Positions 47,096-55,412 of a DNA stretch of 64,000 nucleotides are shown in pieces. How positions within the stretch are numbered: position 1 is the first letter of the stretch; the number at the start of each line of letters is the position of its first letter. Under the pieces are notes generated by a model, which worked only from the letters and a program-made list of their open reading frames with translations, searched no databases and was not told the DNA's origin. The stretch comes from Haloactinopolyspora alba (GTDB lineage: Bacteria; Actinomycetota; Actinomycetes; Jiangellales; Jiangellaceae): NCBI RefSeq assembly GCF_003014555.1, contig NZ_PYGE01000016.1, positions 62,001 to 126,000 on the forward strand. Reading direction: 5' to 3'. The position numbers and the translations under genes are program-made.

Positions 47096-48721
47096 ATGAG
47101 GGTTCGGGTACCGAGTGGCCACCGGCGCCGGGCGGTGCTGGCAGCGGCTGCGAGCGCAGGGTTGGTCACGGCGACACTGGCGGCAGCGACCGCGCCGGTG
47201 TCGGCGGAACCGTCCGGCGAGGGGTGCGAGAACCGCACCAACCAGACGTACCGCAAGCTCCTGGAGTGCGTGACGCTCGACGGCGTCCGTACGCACCTGG
47301 AGGAGTTCCAGAAGATCGCCGACAACAACGACGACCCGCACTACCCGGGCACGCGGGCTGCCGGCACGCAGGGCTACGCGGACAGCGTGGACTACGTCGC
47401 AGGGCTGCTCGAGGACGCCGGCTACGAGGTGACGCTGGACGAGTTCGAGTTCGAGTTCACCTTCCCGGCGACGTTGCACCAGCTCACACCGGTCGACGCG
47501 GACTACGAGACCGGTGCGTACACCGGCTCCGGTTCGGCGGACGTGACCGGTGGCGTCGTCCCCGTCGATCTGGCGCTCGAACCCCCGCGCGAATCGACGA
47601 GCGGCTGCGAGGCGAGCGACTTCGCCGGCCTGGACTTCAGCAGCCCCGCCGACATCGCGCTGATCCAGCGCGGCGCGTGCACGTTCGCCACCAAGGCACT
47701 GAACGCGGAGGCTGCCGGCGCCGAAGCCGTCGTCATCTTCAACCAAGGCAACACGCCGACCCGGGAAGGGCTGATCGTCGGCACCCTCGGTGACGCGGAC
47801 GTCAGCGTCCCGGTGGTGGGCGGAAGCTTCGCCAACGGAGTGGCGCTCGCGGAGCAGGGCGCGACCGCGCGCGTGCACGTCCGCCCGACCGAGACCCGTA
47901 CCGACGTCAACGTCATCGCCGAGCTTCCCGGGCGCAACGACGACAACGTCGTGATGGCCGGTGCCCACCTCGACGCCGTGACCGAGGGTGCTGGGTACAA
48001 CGACAACGGCACCGGCTCGGCCGCCATCCTCGAGACGGCACTGCAGATGGCGAAGATCAATCCGCACAACACGTTGCGGTTCGCCTGGTGGGGGGCCGAG
48101 GAGCTGGGCCTGATCGGATCGACCGCCTACGTGAACGAGTTGTCGCAGGACGAGCTCGACCGGATCGGGCTGTACCTGAACTACGACATGGTCGGCTCGC
48201 CCAACTACGTGTTCATGGCCTACGACGCCGACCAGTCCACGTTCGAGGCGCCGGTGCCGGTCCCGCCGGGTTCGCCGGCCATCGAGGACGTGTACGAGCG
48301 CTACTACACCTGGACCGGCGAGCCGTACGACGACGCCGAGTTCTCCGGACGCAGCGACTACCAGGCGTTCATCGAGAACGGCATCCCGTCCGGCGGGCTG
48401 TTCACCGGCGCCGAGGTGGTCAAGACGCCGGAGCAGCAGGCGATCTGGGGCGGCACGGCCGGCGAGCAGTTCGACCAGTGCTACCACGAGGCGTGCGACA
48501 CGATCGGCAACATCGACCCGCACGCGCTGGAGGTGAACAGCGACCTGATCGCGTTCGCGCAGCTGACGTTCGCCTACTCGACCGAGTCGGTGAACGGGGT
48601 GCCGGGCGCCCAGGTGCCGGGGCGTCTCGCCGGGTTCCCGGACGAGCCTGCCGGCCCGGAGGGAACGTTCGGCTCCACCGGCGGCGGCGCCGAGCTCGAC
48701 CACGGCGGCGCCGACTCGTAG
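47096..48721 (+). CDS. Secreted M28 family zinc aminopeptidase with PA domain
   Basis: A protein of 541 aa starting at the ATG at 47096, six bases after AAGGAGG. A signal peptide (RRRAVLAAAASAGLVTATLAAA) is followed by a PA domain (FAGLDFSSPADIALIQRGACTFATKALNAEAAGAEAVV). The catalytic domain has zinc-site motifs in the right order: AGAHLDAV, YNDNGTGSAA, WGAEELGLIG with the catalytic Glu, NYDMVGSPNYV and QCYHEACD. This matches Streptomyces griseus-type leucine aminopeptidases. The tail is Gly/Pro-rich. It acts outside the cell on peptide N-termini and appears to be monocistronic, closed by the hairpin at 48749. Confidence 0.92.
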   Translation: MRVRVPSGHRRRAVLAAAASAGLVTATLAAATAPVSAEPSGEGCENRTNQTYRKLLECVTLDGVRTHLEEFQKIADNNDDPHYPGTRAAGTQGYADSVDYVAGLLEDAGYEVTLDEFEFEFTFPATLHQLTPVDADYETGAYTGSGSADVTGGVVPVDLALEPPRESTSGCEASDFAGLDFSSPADIALIQRGACTFATKALNAEAAGAEAVVIFNQGNTPTREGLIVGTLGDADVSVPVVGGSFANGVALAEQGATARVHVRPTETRTDVNVIAELPGRNDDNVVMAGAHLDAVTEGAGYNDNGTGSAAILETALQMAKINPHNTLRFAWWGAEELGLIGSTAYVNELSQDELDRIGLYLNYDMVGSPNYVFMAYDADQSTFEAPVPVPPGSPAIEDVYERYYTWTGEPYDDAEFSGRSDYQAFIENGIPSGGLFTGAEVVKTPEQQAIWGGTAGEQFDQCYHEACDTIGNIDPHALEVNSDLIAFAQLTFAYSTESVNGVPGAQVPGRLAGFPDEPAGPEGTFGSTGGGAELDHGGADS

Positions 48722-48748
48722 GCACCACTCTCAGCTGAGGACGATCAC

Positions 48749-48791
48749 GGGACAACCGGCCTTCCCGCCCCATCGGAGGGCCGGTTGTCCC
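48749..48791. terminator. Terminator-like hairpin after the M28 peptidase, bordered by TGATC
   Basis: GGGACAACCGGCC (48749-48761) and its complement (48779-48791) form a 13-bp perfect stem around a 17-nt loop. GATCA before it and TGATC after it extend the pairing past one mismatch, the same border as at 46171 and 56274. Confidence 0.75.
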
Positions 48792-48954
48792 ATGATCAAC
48801 GCTGGGCGTCCGGACGTTCGAACTCCGTCCCCGGGTCAGGCGGTGCCGGTCGCGAAACGACCCCGCCTCGGTTGTTGATTACCGGCGACGGACTTGGCAA
48901 GGTGCAGATCAAATGCCCGGGGCTGGGCCGGGCGCCGACCGTTCGGAGCCCGCG

Positions 48955-50364
48955 ATGGAAGCCATCGAACCTGCATACGGCACTACCACCCTGTTGCTGA
49001 TCGCCGCGGCGGCTGTCGCCGTCCTGCTCTTCTTGATCATCAAGGTGAAGCTGCACGCCTTCGTGGCGCTGGTGCTCGTGAGCGTGCTGACGGCGTTGGC
49101 TGCCGGCATCCCGGTCGGAGACGTTCCCGACGCGCTCACCTTCGGTTTCGCCGACACGATCGGCTCGGTTGCCCTGCTCGTCGGTTTCGGGGTCATGATC
49201 GGCCGGCTCCTCGAGATCACCGGTGGCGCCCAGGTGCTGGCCGACACTCTCATCGCCAGGTTCGGAGAGAAGCGGGCTCCGTTGGCGCTGGGCGTCGCGG
49301 CCTTGCTCTTCGGGTTCCCGATCTTCTTCGACGCCGGCCTCGTCGTGTTCCTGCCCATCGTCTTCACGGTCGCGCGGCGGTTCGGCGGGTCGCTCCTGCT
49401 GTACGGGCTACCGACCGCCGGAGCGTTCGCCGCCATGCACGCGCTGGTGCCGCCGCACCCCGGACCCGTCGCGGCCGCCGAGGCGCTCGAGGGCGACATC
49501 GGGCTCACGCTGCTGGTCGGCGTGCCCGTCGCGGTCGTGTCGTGGTACGTGGGCGTCATGCTCGTCTCCCGGGTCCTGGGACGCCGGGTGTACGTGGACA
49601 TTCCCGATGTGCTGTTCGGGCGCGTGGACGAGGAGAACGACGAGACCGAAGGCGGCGGCACCGGCGTCCGGACCCGCACAGCACCAGCGTTCACGACCGT
49701 GCTCGGTGTGCTGCTTCTCCCCTTCGTGCTGATCTCCTTCGACACCGTGTTCGCCACCCTGACGACCGCCGGCGTGATCGAGGAGGGTGCCACGTGGGCC
49801 GAGTCGCTCATGTTGCTCGGGAACACCACGGTCGCGCTGCTCATCACCGTCCTCGTCGCCATCGTCGTCCTGGGCCGGCGCGACCGGTCGATGGCCGACA
49901 TCAGCACGATCTTCGACCGGGCCCTCGGCCCCATCTGTTCGATCATCCTGATCACCGGTGCCGGAGGCATGTTCGGAGGCGTGCTGGAGCTCAGTGGTAT
50001 CGGGGAGGCGCTGAGCAACTCGCTCTCGGACCTGGGCATGTCGCTGATCCTGCAGGCGTTCGTCATCGCCGCGGTGCTTCGCGTCGCGCAGGGCTCGGCC
50101 ACCGTCGCCTTGACCACCGCCGCGGGCCTGCTCGGCCCGGCCGCCGCCGCGGCGGACCTCGGGAGTTTCCAGATCTCCCTGCTGGTGATGGCGATCGCCG
50201 CCGGCGCGACCGTGCTCTCACACGTCAACGATTCGGGTTTCTGGCTGGTCAGCCGATTCTTCGGCATGGACGTGAAGACCACGCTCATGACCTGGACGGT
50301 CATGGAGACGACGCTCGGCCTCACGGCTTTCGGCCTCAGCGCGGCGTTGTGGGCCGTGGCCTGA
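48955..50364 (+). CDS. GntP family gluconate-type permease
   Basis: A protein of 469 aa from the ATG at 48955, with GGAG six bases upstream; an ATG at 48913 is an alternative. About twelve membrane segments are present. Family motifs are FGFADTIGSVALLVGFGVMIGRLLEITGGAQ, FPIFFDAGLVVFLPI, AMHALVPPHPGPVAAAEAL, RVAQGSATVAL and LSHVNDSGFWLVSRFFGMD, all typical of GntP proton symporters for gluconate and other sugar acids. It lies next to the amino-sugar regulon, but no sugar-acid kinase is adjacent, so the exact substrate is open. Confidence 0.9.
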   Translation: MEAIEPAYGTTTLLLIAAAAVAVLLFLIIKVKLHAFVALVLVSVLTALAAGIPVGDVPDALTFGFADTIGSVALLVGFGVMIGRLLEITGGAQVLADTLIARFGEKRAPLALGVAALLFGFPIFFDAGLVVFLPIVFTVARRFGGSLLLYGLPTAGAFAAMHALVPPHPGPVAAAEALEGDIGLTLLVGVPVAVVSWYVGVMLVSRVLGRRVYVDIPDVLFGRVDEENDETEGGGTGVRTRTAPAFTTVLGVLLLPFVLISFDTVFATLTTAGVIEEGATWAESLMLLGNTTVALLITVLVAIVVLGRRDRSMADISTIFDRALGPICSIILITGAGGMFGGVLELSGIGEALSNSLSDLGMSLILQAFVIAAVLRVAQGSATVALTTAAGLLGPAAAAADLGSFQISLLVMAIAAGATVLSHVNDSGFWLVSRFFGMDVKTTLMTWTVMETTLGLTAFGLSAALWAVA

Positions 50365-50388
50365 CCTGGCTCGTGGCCTGACCTGGCT
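50355..50388. repeat. 17-bp tandem duplication at the GntP stop
   Basis: CGTGGCCTGACCTGGCT occurs twice in direct succession (50355-50371 and 50372-50388). The first copy contains the gntP stop codon, so the duplication leaves the protein end unchanged. Confidence 0.8.
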
Positions 50389-50418
50389 GGTGCCGGGCGC
50401 CGCCTCGCGGGGGCGCGG

Positions 50419-51432
50419 TCACAGGCCGATCCGGCGCCCCTCCGCGGCCGACCGGCGCACGGCGTCGGTGAACTCCATGTAGCGCACGGCCGTGGGCACG
50501 TCGGTGAGCCGGACCTGCTCCGTGCCGCGGACGGCTCCGACGAACTCGGCTTCGACCCGCCATTCGCCGTGCTCGTCGGGCCGCGGTGTCACCACCTGCT
50601 CGTCCTGCCCTTCGCGCCGCAGGAGCAGTTGCTGCCGGTCGAGGTCGACGACGAGTGTGCCCTCGGCGCCGAACAGATGGACGGTGTTCGAGCCGCCGAA
50701 ACGGGCGTGCGGGCTCAGGTCCATGGTGAGCCGGGCGTGACCAGGCAGCTCCGCGATCACCGAGAGCAGATCCGGGACGTCCGCGGGGCCGCCGTCGGTG
50801 ACCGGGTCGACGATCGCTTCGCTGGCCTGCACCGAGAGCGCGTGTCCCACCCAGCGGGCGAGCTGCTCGTACATGATGCCCAGCGTCAGGACGTTGCTTC
50901 CGCTGCGGCGCCGGTCGCGGCGCCAGGCCGGGCCGGGCCGCAGCGGTCCGTCGCCGCCGCCGGAGAACACCCGGACCAGGCGCAGCGCTCCGATCTCCCC
51001 GTCCGCGAGCAGCCGCCGGATGCACTGGTCCGCCCACAGCGTGAACGGGGCCGGGGCGACCATGGTGGCGAGGTCGGGCCGCGCTGCGGCCGCCGCGGCG
51101 ATGGCCCGTGCCTCGGTGGCGTCGCGGGCGATCCGCGCCTGCAGCAGGACGTGCTTGCCGGCCTCGAGGGCGGCGATCGTCACCGGGGCGTGCTGGTCGG
51201 GCCAGGTGCCGACCAGCACCGCATCGAGCTCCGGGTCGAGGACGAGGTCGCGCCACGTGTCGCGCACCCTGGGAATGCCGAGCTCGGCCGCGGCGCGTTC
51301 GCCCGACGCCCGAGTGCTGTTCGCCACGGCGTCGACGCTCACGCCGTCGATCGCGGCGAAGTTGGGCAGGTGCCGCGACCGCACGATGCCGCCGGCCCCG
51401 ACGATCCCGATGCGGAGTGCGTGATCAGTCAT
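50419..51432 (-). CDS. Gfo/Idh/MocA family oxidoreductase lacking the EKP lysine
   Basis: A protein of 337 aa from the ATG at 51432 (GAGAGGGAGA upstream). The N-terminal Rossmann motif is RIGIVGAGGIVRSRHLPNF, and VLVGTWPDQHAPVTIAALEAGKHVLLQARIA occupies the position of the usual EKP motif, here QAR. That subgroup keeps the fold but loses the conserved Lys, so the chemistry may differ. The C-terminal half is the alpha/beta substrate domain (DLSPHARFGGSNTVHLFGAEGTLVVDL). It is divergent from the LacI gene. One LacI operator lies about 200 bases upstream of its start. Confidence 0.85.
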   Translation of the reverse strand: MTDHALRIGIVGAGGIVRSRHLPNFAAIDGVSVDAVANSTRASGERAAAELGIPRVRDTWRDLVLDPELDAVLVGTWPDQHAPVTIAALEAGKHVLLQARIARDATEARAIAAAAAARPDLATMVAPAPFTLWADQCIRRLLADGEIGALRLVRVFSGGGDGPLRPGPAWRRDRRRSGSNVLTLGIMYEQLARWVGHALSVQASEAIVDPVTDGGPADVPDLLSVIAELPGHARLTMDLSPHARFGGSNTVHLFGAEGTLVVDLDRQQLLLRREGQDEQVVTPRPDEHGEWRVEAEFVGAVRGTEQVRLTDVPTAVRYMEFTDAVRRSAAEGRRIGL

Positions 51433-51771
51433 TCTCTCCCTCTCTCCGTGCTGACCTGTGGCGTTGACCTCAGCCCGATGGCATCGGGCGCCGCTGGCGC
51501 GGCCACGAACGGAGCTGTCACCATGCCACACCCGACGTTCGACAACCGCAGTGTCCGGAACCGTGCCGGCGCCGTCCGGTGACTGGCGGAGCGGCTCGCG
51601 ACCCGGCACGGATGGTCATCCGCCCCGATGTGCATCCGATTGCACCGCGTGTGCGAGCCTTGTCGCCAGCAGCGGGTGCGCCGGCCTCGCCCGCGAGACC
51701 GGGCGCGGGCTGTGTTTGCGGCCACCCCCAGGTCGCGCGCTGCGGCACTACGAACGCTCAGGAGTCTGGTC
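51433..51771. other. Divergent control region of the Gfo/Idh and LacI genes
   Basis: The 339 bases hold two palindromes and no supported gene. GCCCGATG-G-CATCGGGC lies at 51473-51489 in the Gfo/Idh leader. TGCATCCGATTGCA at 51631-51644 matches the LacI operator motif found before nagB, at 57823 and at 59830, with one mismatch. Confidence 0.55.
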
Positions 51772-52749
51772 ATGAATCGGGCGACCATCTACTCGATCGC
51801 GCAGGAACTCGGCATCTCGGCGTCGACGGTCTCGCGCGCGTTCACCCGCCCCGACCTGGTCCGGGAGTCGGTTCGCGAGCAGGTCCTGCAGACGGCCCGG
51901 CGGCTGGGTTACCAGCCGAACCGCTCCGCGCGCGGCCTGGCCACGGGGCGCACCGGGCTGGTCGGTGTGTTGGTGCCGGACATCACCAACCCGTTCTTCC
52001 CGCCGCTGGTCCGGGCCATCGAACAGCAGGCCGCGACGCACGACTCCGACGTGCTGCTGGTGGACTCCGGTGTCAACGGGACCGCCGAGTCGGTGCTGAT
52101 CGGCCGGCTGCTGTCGCAGGTCGACGGGTTGATCCTCGCGTCGCCGCGAGCGCGCAGCGCCACGTTGAAGCAGGCCATCGCGGGCACGCCCACGGTCGTG
52201 GTGAACCGGGCGGTGCAGGGGCTGCCGACGGTCGTGTGCGACAACACCGCCGCGCTGCAACAGGCCGGGCAGCACCTGGTCGACGCCGGCCATCGGAGGG
52301 TCGCCCTGTTGTGCGGACCAGCCAGCGCGTGGGCCGCGAACCGCCGGGCGCGTGCCGTGCGGACCTGGGCGAGCGGCGCGGACGTCGAACTCGTCGAGTT
52401 CGGACCGCTCGAGGCCCAGTTCGAGGACGGGCAGCGGGCGGCCGAGGACGTCGTCGCGTCGGGTGCCACCGCCGTACTGGCCTTCGACGATCTGATGGCC
52501 TGTGGCGTCCTGGCCGGGCTGGCCGAGCTCGGACGGTCGGTCCCGGGCGAGCTGAGCGTGGTCGGCTGCGACGACGTCCTGCTGGCACGGACGCTGACGC
52601 CTCAGCTCACCACGGTCACCGCCCCCATCGAGGAGCTGGGACGCCGTGCGGTGGAGGTCCTCGGCAAGGTCGTCGACGGGGAGCCGGTCGCGAATGTGTC
52701 GCTGACCGGAACGCTGACGCTGCGCGGAACCACCGCGCCGGCCCTTTGA
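51772..52749 (+). CDS. LacI family repressor of the amino-sugar regulon
   Basis: A protein of 325 aa from the ATG at 51772 with AGGAG eight bases upstream. The helix-turn-helix ATIYSIAQELGISASTVSRAFTRPDLV is followed by the hinge YQPNRSARGLATGRTGLVGVLVPDITNPFF, a textbook LacI/GalR arrangement. The effector domain contains VDGLILASPRA, RVALLCGP and VVGCDDVLLAR. Its stop codon overlaps the -35 box of the nagB promoter. Four palindromes close to TGCAACCGMTTGCA lie before its own gene, nagB, the 57823 divergent pair and the 58905 gene, so it probably binds them. The effector is likely GlcNAc-6-P or GlcN-6-P. Confidence 0.9.
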   Translation: MNRATIYSIAQELGISASTVSRAFTRPDLVRESVREQVLQTARRLGYQPNRSARGLATGRTGLVGVLVPDITNPFFPPLVRAIEQQAATHDSDVLLVDSGVNGTAESVLIGRLLSQVDGLILASPRARSATLKQAIAGTPTVVVNRAVQGLPTVVCDNTAALQQAGQHLVDAGHRRVALLCGPASAWAANRRARAVRTWASGADVELVEFGPLEAQFEDGQRAAEDVVASGATAVLAFDDLMACGVLAGLAELGRSVPGELSVVGCDDVLLARTLTPQLTTVTAPIEELGRRAVEVLGKVVDGEPVANVSLTGTLTLRGTTAPAL

Positions 52750-52793
52750 CCGGGATGTCGGAGCACGCTAGATTGTGACTGCAACCGATTGCA
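52746..52793 (+). promoter_or_regulatory. nagBA promoter with LacI operator at the start site
   Basis: TTGACC (52746-52751), a 17-base spacer and TAGATT (52769-52774) form a strong promoter. The 14-base palindrome TGCAACCGATTGCA follows at 52780-52793, over the predicted transcript start, so bound repressor would block initiation. Confidence 0.75.
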
Positions 52794-52816
52794 CATCCGG
52801 TGCTGCCGAAGGACGG

Positions 52817-53599
52817 ATGGTCGTGAGGAACGAGCGCGCGCGGGCCGGCGCGACGACGGTGTCCCCGACGGCCGGGGAGGCCGCCGCCTCTGCCGCGACG
52901 GCGGCGGCCGAGGTGATCGTCACGGCGGTGGCCGAGCGCGGCAGCGCGACCGTCGTCTTCGCGAGTGCGCCGTCCCAGGAGCTCATGCTGGCCGCCTTGG
53001 GCGCCGACCCACGTGTCGACTGGACGCGGGTGCGCTCCCTGCACATGGACGAGTACCTCGGCCTGGACCACGACCATCCCCAGGCGTTCGGGCAGTGGCT
53101 GCGGGACCGGTTGCCGGCCGAGGCGTTGCCCGGGCTGCACCGCATCCGTGCCGACGGCGACCCCGAGGCCGAGGCGCGACGCTACGCGGAGCTGGTCGCC
53201 GCCGGGAATGTCGACCTCGTGTGCCTGGGGATGGGCGTCAACGGGCACATCGCCTTCAACGAGCCGGGGATCGCCCGATTCGACGACGACGCCCTGGCGC
53301 GGGTCGTGGAGCTCGCGGAGGTCTCCCGGATCCAGCAGGCGGACGAAGGGCTGTTCCCGTCCGCCGACGACGTGCCGACGCACGCCATCACCCTCACGGT
53401 GCCCGCTCTGCTGGGGGCGCGGACGCTGGTGGCGACCGTGCTCGGTGCGCAGAAGGCCCGTGCCGTCGCGGATGCGCTCGAGGGGCCGGTCACGCCGGAA
53501 TGTCCCGCGAGCGCACTGCGGACCCACGCCGACGTGTCGGTGCACCTGGACGACGGCGCGGCGACGATGCTGACGGCGTCGTCCGGTGAGCTGCAGTGA
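52817..53599 (+). CDS. nagB: Glucosamine-6-phosphate deaminase
   Basis: A protein of 260 aa that converts GlcN-6-P to Fru-6-P and ammonia. The ATG at 52817 has GAAGGA upstream; longer starts would lie in the operator. Family motifs are VVFASAPSQELMLAAL (phosphate loop, normally xSGGSTP-like), LHMDEYLGLDHDHPQAFGQWL with the catalytic Asp, CLGMGVNGHIAFNEPG with the ring-opening His, and THAITLTVPALLGARTLVATVLGAQKARAV. NGHIAFNEPG with Asn is the form I recall from Gram-positive NagB. It is coupled to nagA by a GTGA overlap and controlled by the LacI site at 52780. Confidence 0.87.
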   Translation: MVVRNERARAGATTVSPTAGEAAASAATAAAEVIVTAVAERGSATVVFASAPSQELMLAALGADPRVDWTRVRSLHMDEYLGLDHDHPQAFGQWLRDRLPAEALPGLHRIRADGDPEAEARRYAELVAAGNVDLVCLGMGVNGHIAFNEPGIARFDDDALARVVELAEVSRIQQADEGLFPSADDVPTHAITLTVPALLGARTLVATVLGAQKARAVADALEGPVTPECPASALRTHADVSVHLDDGAATMLTASSGELQ

Positions 53600-54666
53600 C
53601 ACCGGAGGGGAAGCCCGTGCGCACGAGCGGAACCGTCACCATCCCCGGGCTGGTGGACCTGCAGGTCAACGGATACGGCGGCCTCGACGTCAACGCCACG
53701 GACGTGGACGCCGAGACGATCATCGAGCTCACCCGCGCGATGTGGCGACAGGGTGTCACGACGTTCCTCCCGACGGTGATCACTGCTGCCGAACCGGCGG
53801 TGACCCGGGCGCTGCGCGCCGTCCGGGAGGCGCGGTCGGGTGACCCGCTGGTGGCGCACACGATCGCCGGCGTGCACGTCGAGGGCCCGGCGGTGAACAC
53901 CGACGACGGTCCTCGGGGTGCGCACGACGCGAGGTTCGTGCGCCCGCCCAGCCTGGCCGAGCTGGACCGGTGGCAGGACGCCGCGGACGGCCTCGTGCGC
54001 GTCGTCACCCTCGCGCCGGAGACCGACGGCGCGCTGGAGTACGTCGCCGGCGCCGCCGAGCGAGGAGTGCTGATCTCGCTCGGGCACTGCGCACCGGAGC
54101 CGGACCAGGTCCGTGCCGCGGCCCGTGTCGGGGCCACACTGAGCACGCACCTGGGAAACGGGACCCACGGCATGTTGCCTCGACACCCGAACCACGTCTG
54201 GGCCCAGCTCGCCGAGGACGCGCTGACGGCGATGTTCATCGCCGACGGCCACCACCTGCCGGCGGACACGCTCACGGCCATGGTCCGGGCCAAGTCGCCC
54301 GAGCGTAGCGTCCTCACCTCGGACGCCGCCGCCCTGGCCGGATGCCCGCCCGGCGAGTACCGCACCCCCGTCGGCGGCAGCGTCACCGTGCGCGCCGACG
54401 GACGGCTCGGTCTCACCGGGACCGACCTGCTGGCCGGGGCGGGCGCGTCGCTGCTGGCCTGCCTCGACTGGGCGTGGGAACGGCTGCCGTTCGATCCGGC
54501 GACGACGCTGGCGATGGCCACCGTCAACCCCGCCCGCGTGCTCGGCGTCGGCGAGCGGGCACGAGCCGCGGCGGACGGGGGCGACGTAACGGTCCTGGAT
54601 CGCGCCGACGGGGTGAGCCGCGTCGTGGCCACCCGGCTCGGCGACACCGAGGTCTACGTCGCCTGA
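53596..54666 (+). CDS. nagA: N-acetylglucosamine-6-phosphate deacetylase
   Basis: A protein of 356 aa that removes acetate from GlcNAc-6-P. GLVDLQVNGYGGLDVNA, GVHVEGPAVN (metal Glu), LISLGHCAPEPDQ and STHLGNGTHGM (metal His residues), ADGHHL and VLTSDAAALAGCPPGEYRT (catalytic Asp) follow the NagA order. HLGNG and LGHC differ from the usual HLFNAM and GHS. The N-terminus is short: only about 17 residues precede GLVDLQVNG, where most NagA proteins have about 50, so the small beta-sandwich is reduced. The GTG at 53596 overlaps the nagB stop; the GTG at 53617 with GGAGGGG is an alternative. Confidence 0.87.
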   Translation: MTPEGKPVRTSGTVTIPGLVDLQVNGYGGLDVNATDVDAETIIELTRAMWRQGVTTFLPTVITAAEPAVTRALRAVREARSGDPLVAHTIAGVHVEGPAVNTDDGPRGAHDARFVRPPSLAELDRWQDAADGLVRVVTLAPETDGALEYVAGAAERGVLISLGHCAPEPDQVRAAARVGATLSTHLGNGTHGMLPRHPNHVWAQLAEDALTAMFIADGHHLPADTLTAMVRAKSPERSVLTSDAAALAGCPPGEYRTPVGGSVTVRADGRLGLTGTDLLAGAGASLLACLDWAWERLPFDPATTLAMATVNPARVLGVGERARAAADGGDVTVLDRADGVSRVVATRLGDTEVYVA

Positions 54667-54682
54667 CCCGGCTGGGGCCGGC

Positions 54683-55030
54683 TCACCGCGTGGTCCGGCG
54701 GGCACGGGTGTTGTACTCGCGCGCGACGTCGAGCCAGAAGGACAGGTCGTCGTCGGTGGCGAGTGCGTCCGGGACGACGTGGATCCAGCCCGGTCCCATG
54801 GACCGGCCGGTGCCCATCTCCGCCTGTGTGGCCCCGGCGAGCGCGAGCAGCTCGTCGTGGCGTGCCGGATCGATGCGGACCAGCAGGACGTCGTCGCGGC
54901 CCACGGCGACGAGTATCTTCTCGTCGACCATGAAGGACAGGCCGCCGAACATCGACACCTCGCGCGTCGACGGTTCGCCGCTCAGCGCCGCCCGGACCCG
55001 GCCGGTGAGCGCGGTGGGTGTGCTCGTCAC
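54683..55030 (-). CDS. TfoX/Sxy N-terminal domain protein
   Basis: A protein of 115 aa. VRAALSGEPSTREVSMFGGLSFMVDEKILVAVGRDDVLLVRID is the TfoX N-terminal domain, with the conserved MFGGxxF motif. The protein ends with a helix and a basic tail (FWLDVAREYNTRARR). In actinobacteria these short forms are not linked to competence; their function is unknown. It is last in a leftward run with the NTF2, SRPBCC and ArsR genes. Confidence 0.85.
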   Translation of the reverse strand: MTSTPTALTGRVRAALSGEPSTREVSMFGGLSFMVDEKILVAVGRDDVLLVRIDPARHDELLALAGATQAEMGTGRSMGPGWIHVVPDALATDDDLSFWLDVAREYNTRARRTTR

Positions 55031-55046
55031 GGTGCAATCCCCGTCC

Positions 55047-55412
55047 CTACGGGCTCGGCGGGGCGTAAGACAGCCGGTCGAAGACCAGCACGCTCTCGGT
55101 GATGATGCCGTCGCGCACGGTGAAGTACTCGGCGGCCACCGCGGTGCGGGTCGCGGCCGTCTGCGGGTAGTAGAAAAGCGCCACGTGGTCGCCGTCGGCG
55201 AAGCTCGCGATGTCGGTCAGCCCGGTCAGGTTTGGCACGAAACCCGCCAGATACCGCCGGTAGGCGTCCTTGCCGGTCAGTTCTTCGCCTGGCGCGTGGC
55301 AAACGAAGTCGTCGGCGAGTTTCGTCATGGCCCGGTCGATGTCGCCGCCGGTCCAGGTCCGGTGATAGTCCAGGACGGTGTCGAGAGCGGTGGCTTGGGA
55401 CGTGCTGGTCAC
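55047..55412 (-). CDS. Nuclear transport factor 2 family protein (SnoaL-like)
   Basis: A cone-shaped alpha+beta protein of 121 aa. DTVLDYHRTWTGGDIDRAMTKLADDFVCHAPG and LTGKDAYRRYLAGFVPNLTGL, then HVALFYYPQTAATRTAVAAEYFTVRDGIITESVLVFDR, are typical of the SnoaL/NTF2 group. The GTG overlaps the SRPBCC stop (GTGA). Members bind small hydrophobic ligands or act as isomerases or hydrolases; nothing in the sequence fixes the substrate. Confidence 0.85.
   Translation of the reverse strand: MTSTSQATALDTVLDYHRTWTGGDIDRAMTKLADDFVCHAPGEELTGKDAYRRYLAGFVPNLTGLTDIASFADGDHVALFYYPQTAATRTAVAAEYFTVRDGIITESVLVFDRLSYAPPSP

Noticed and set aside
54683-55030. TfoX-like gene as evidence of a competence system
   Set aside because: Only the N-terminal domain is present and no com genes are nearby; this short form is widespread in actinobacteria with unknown function.
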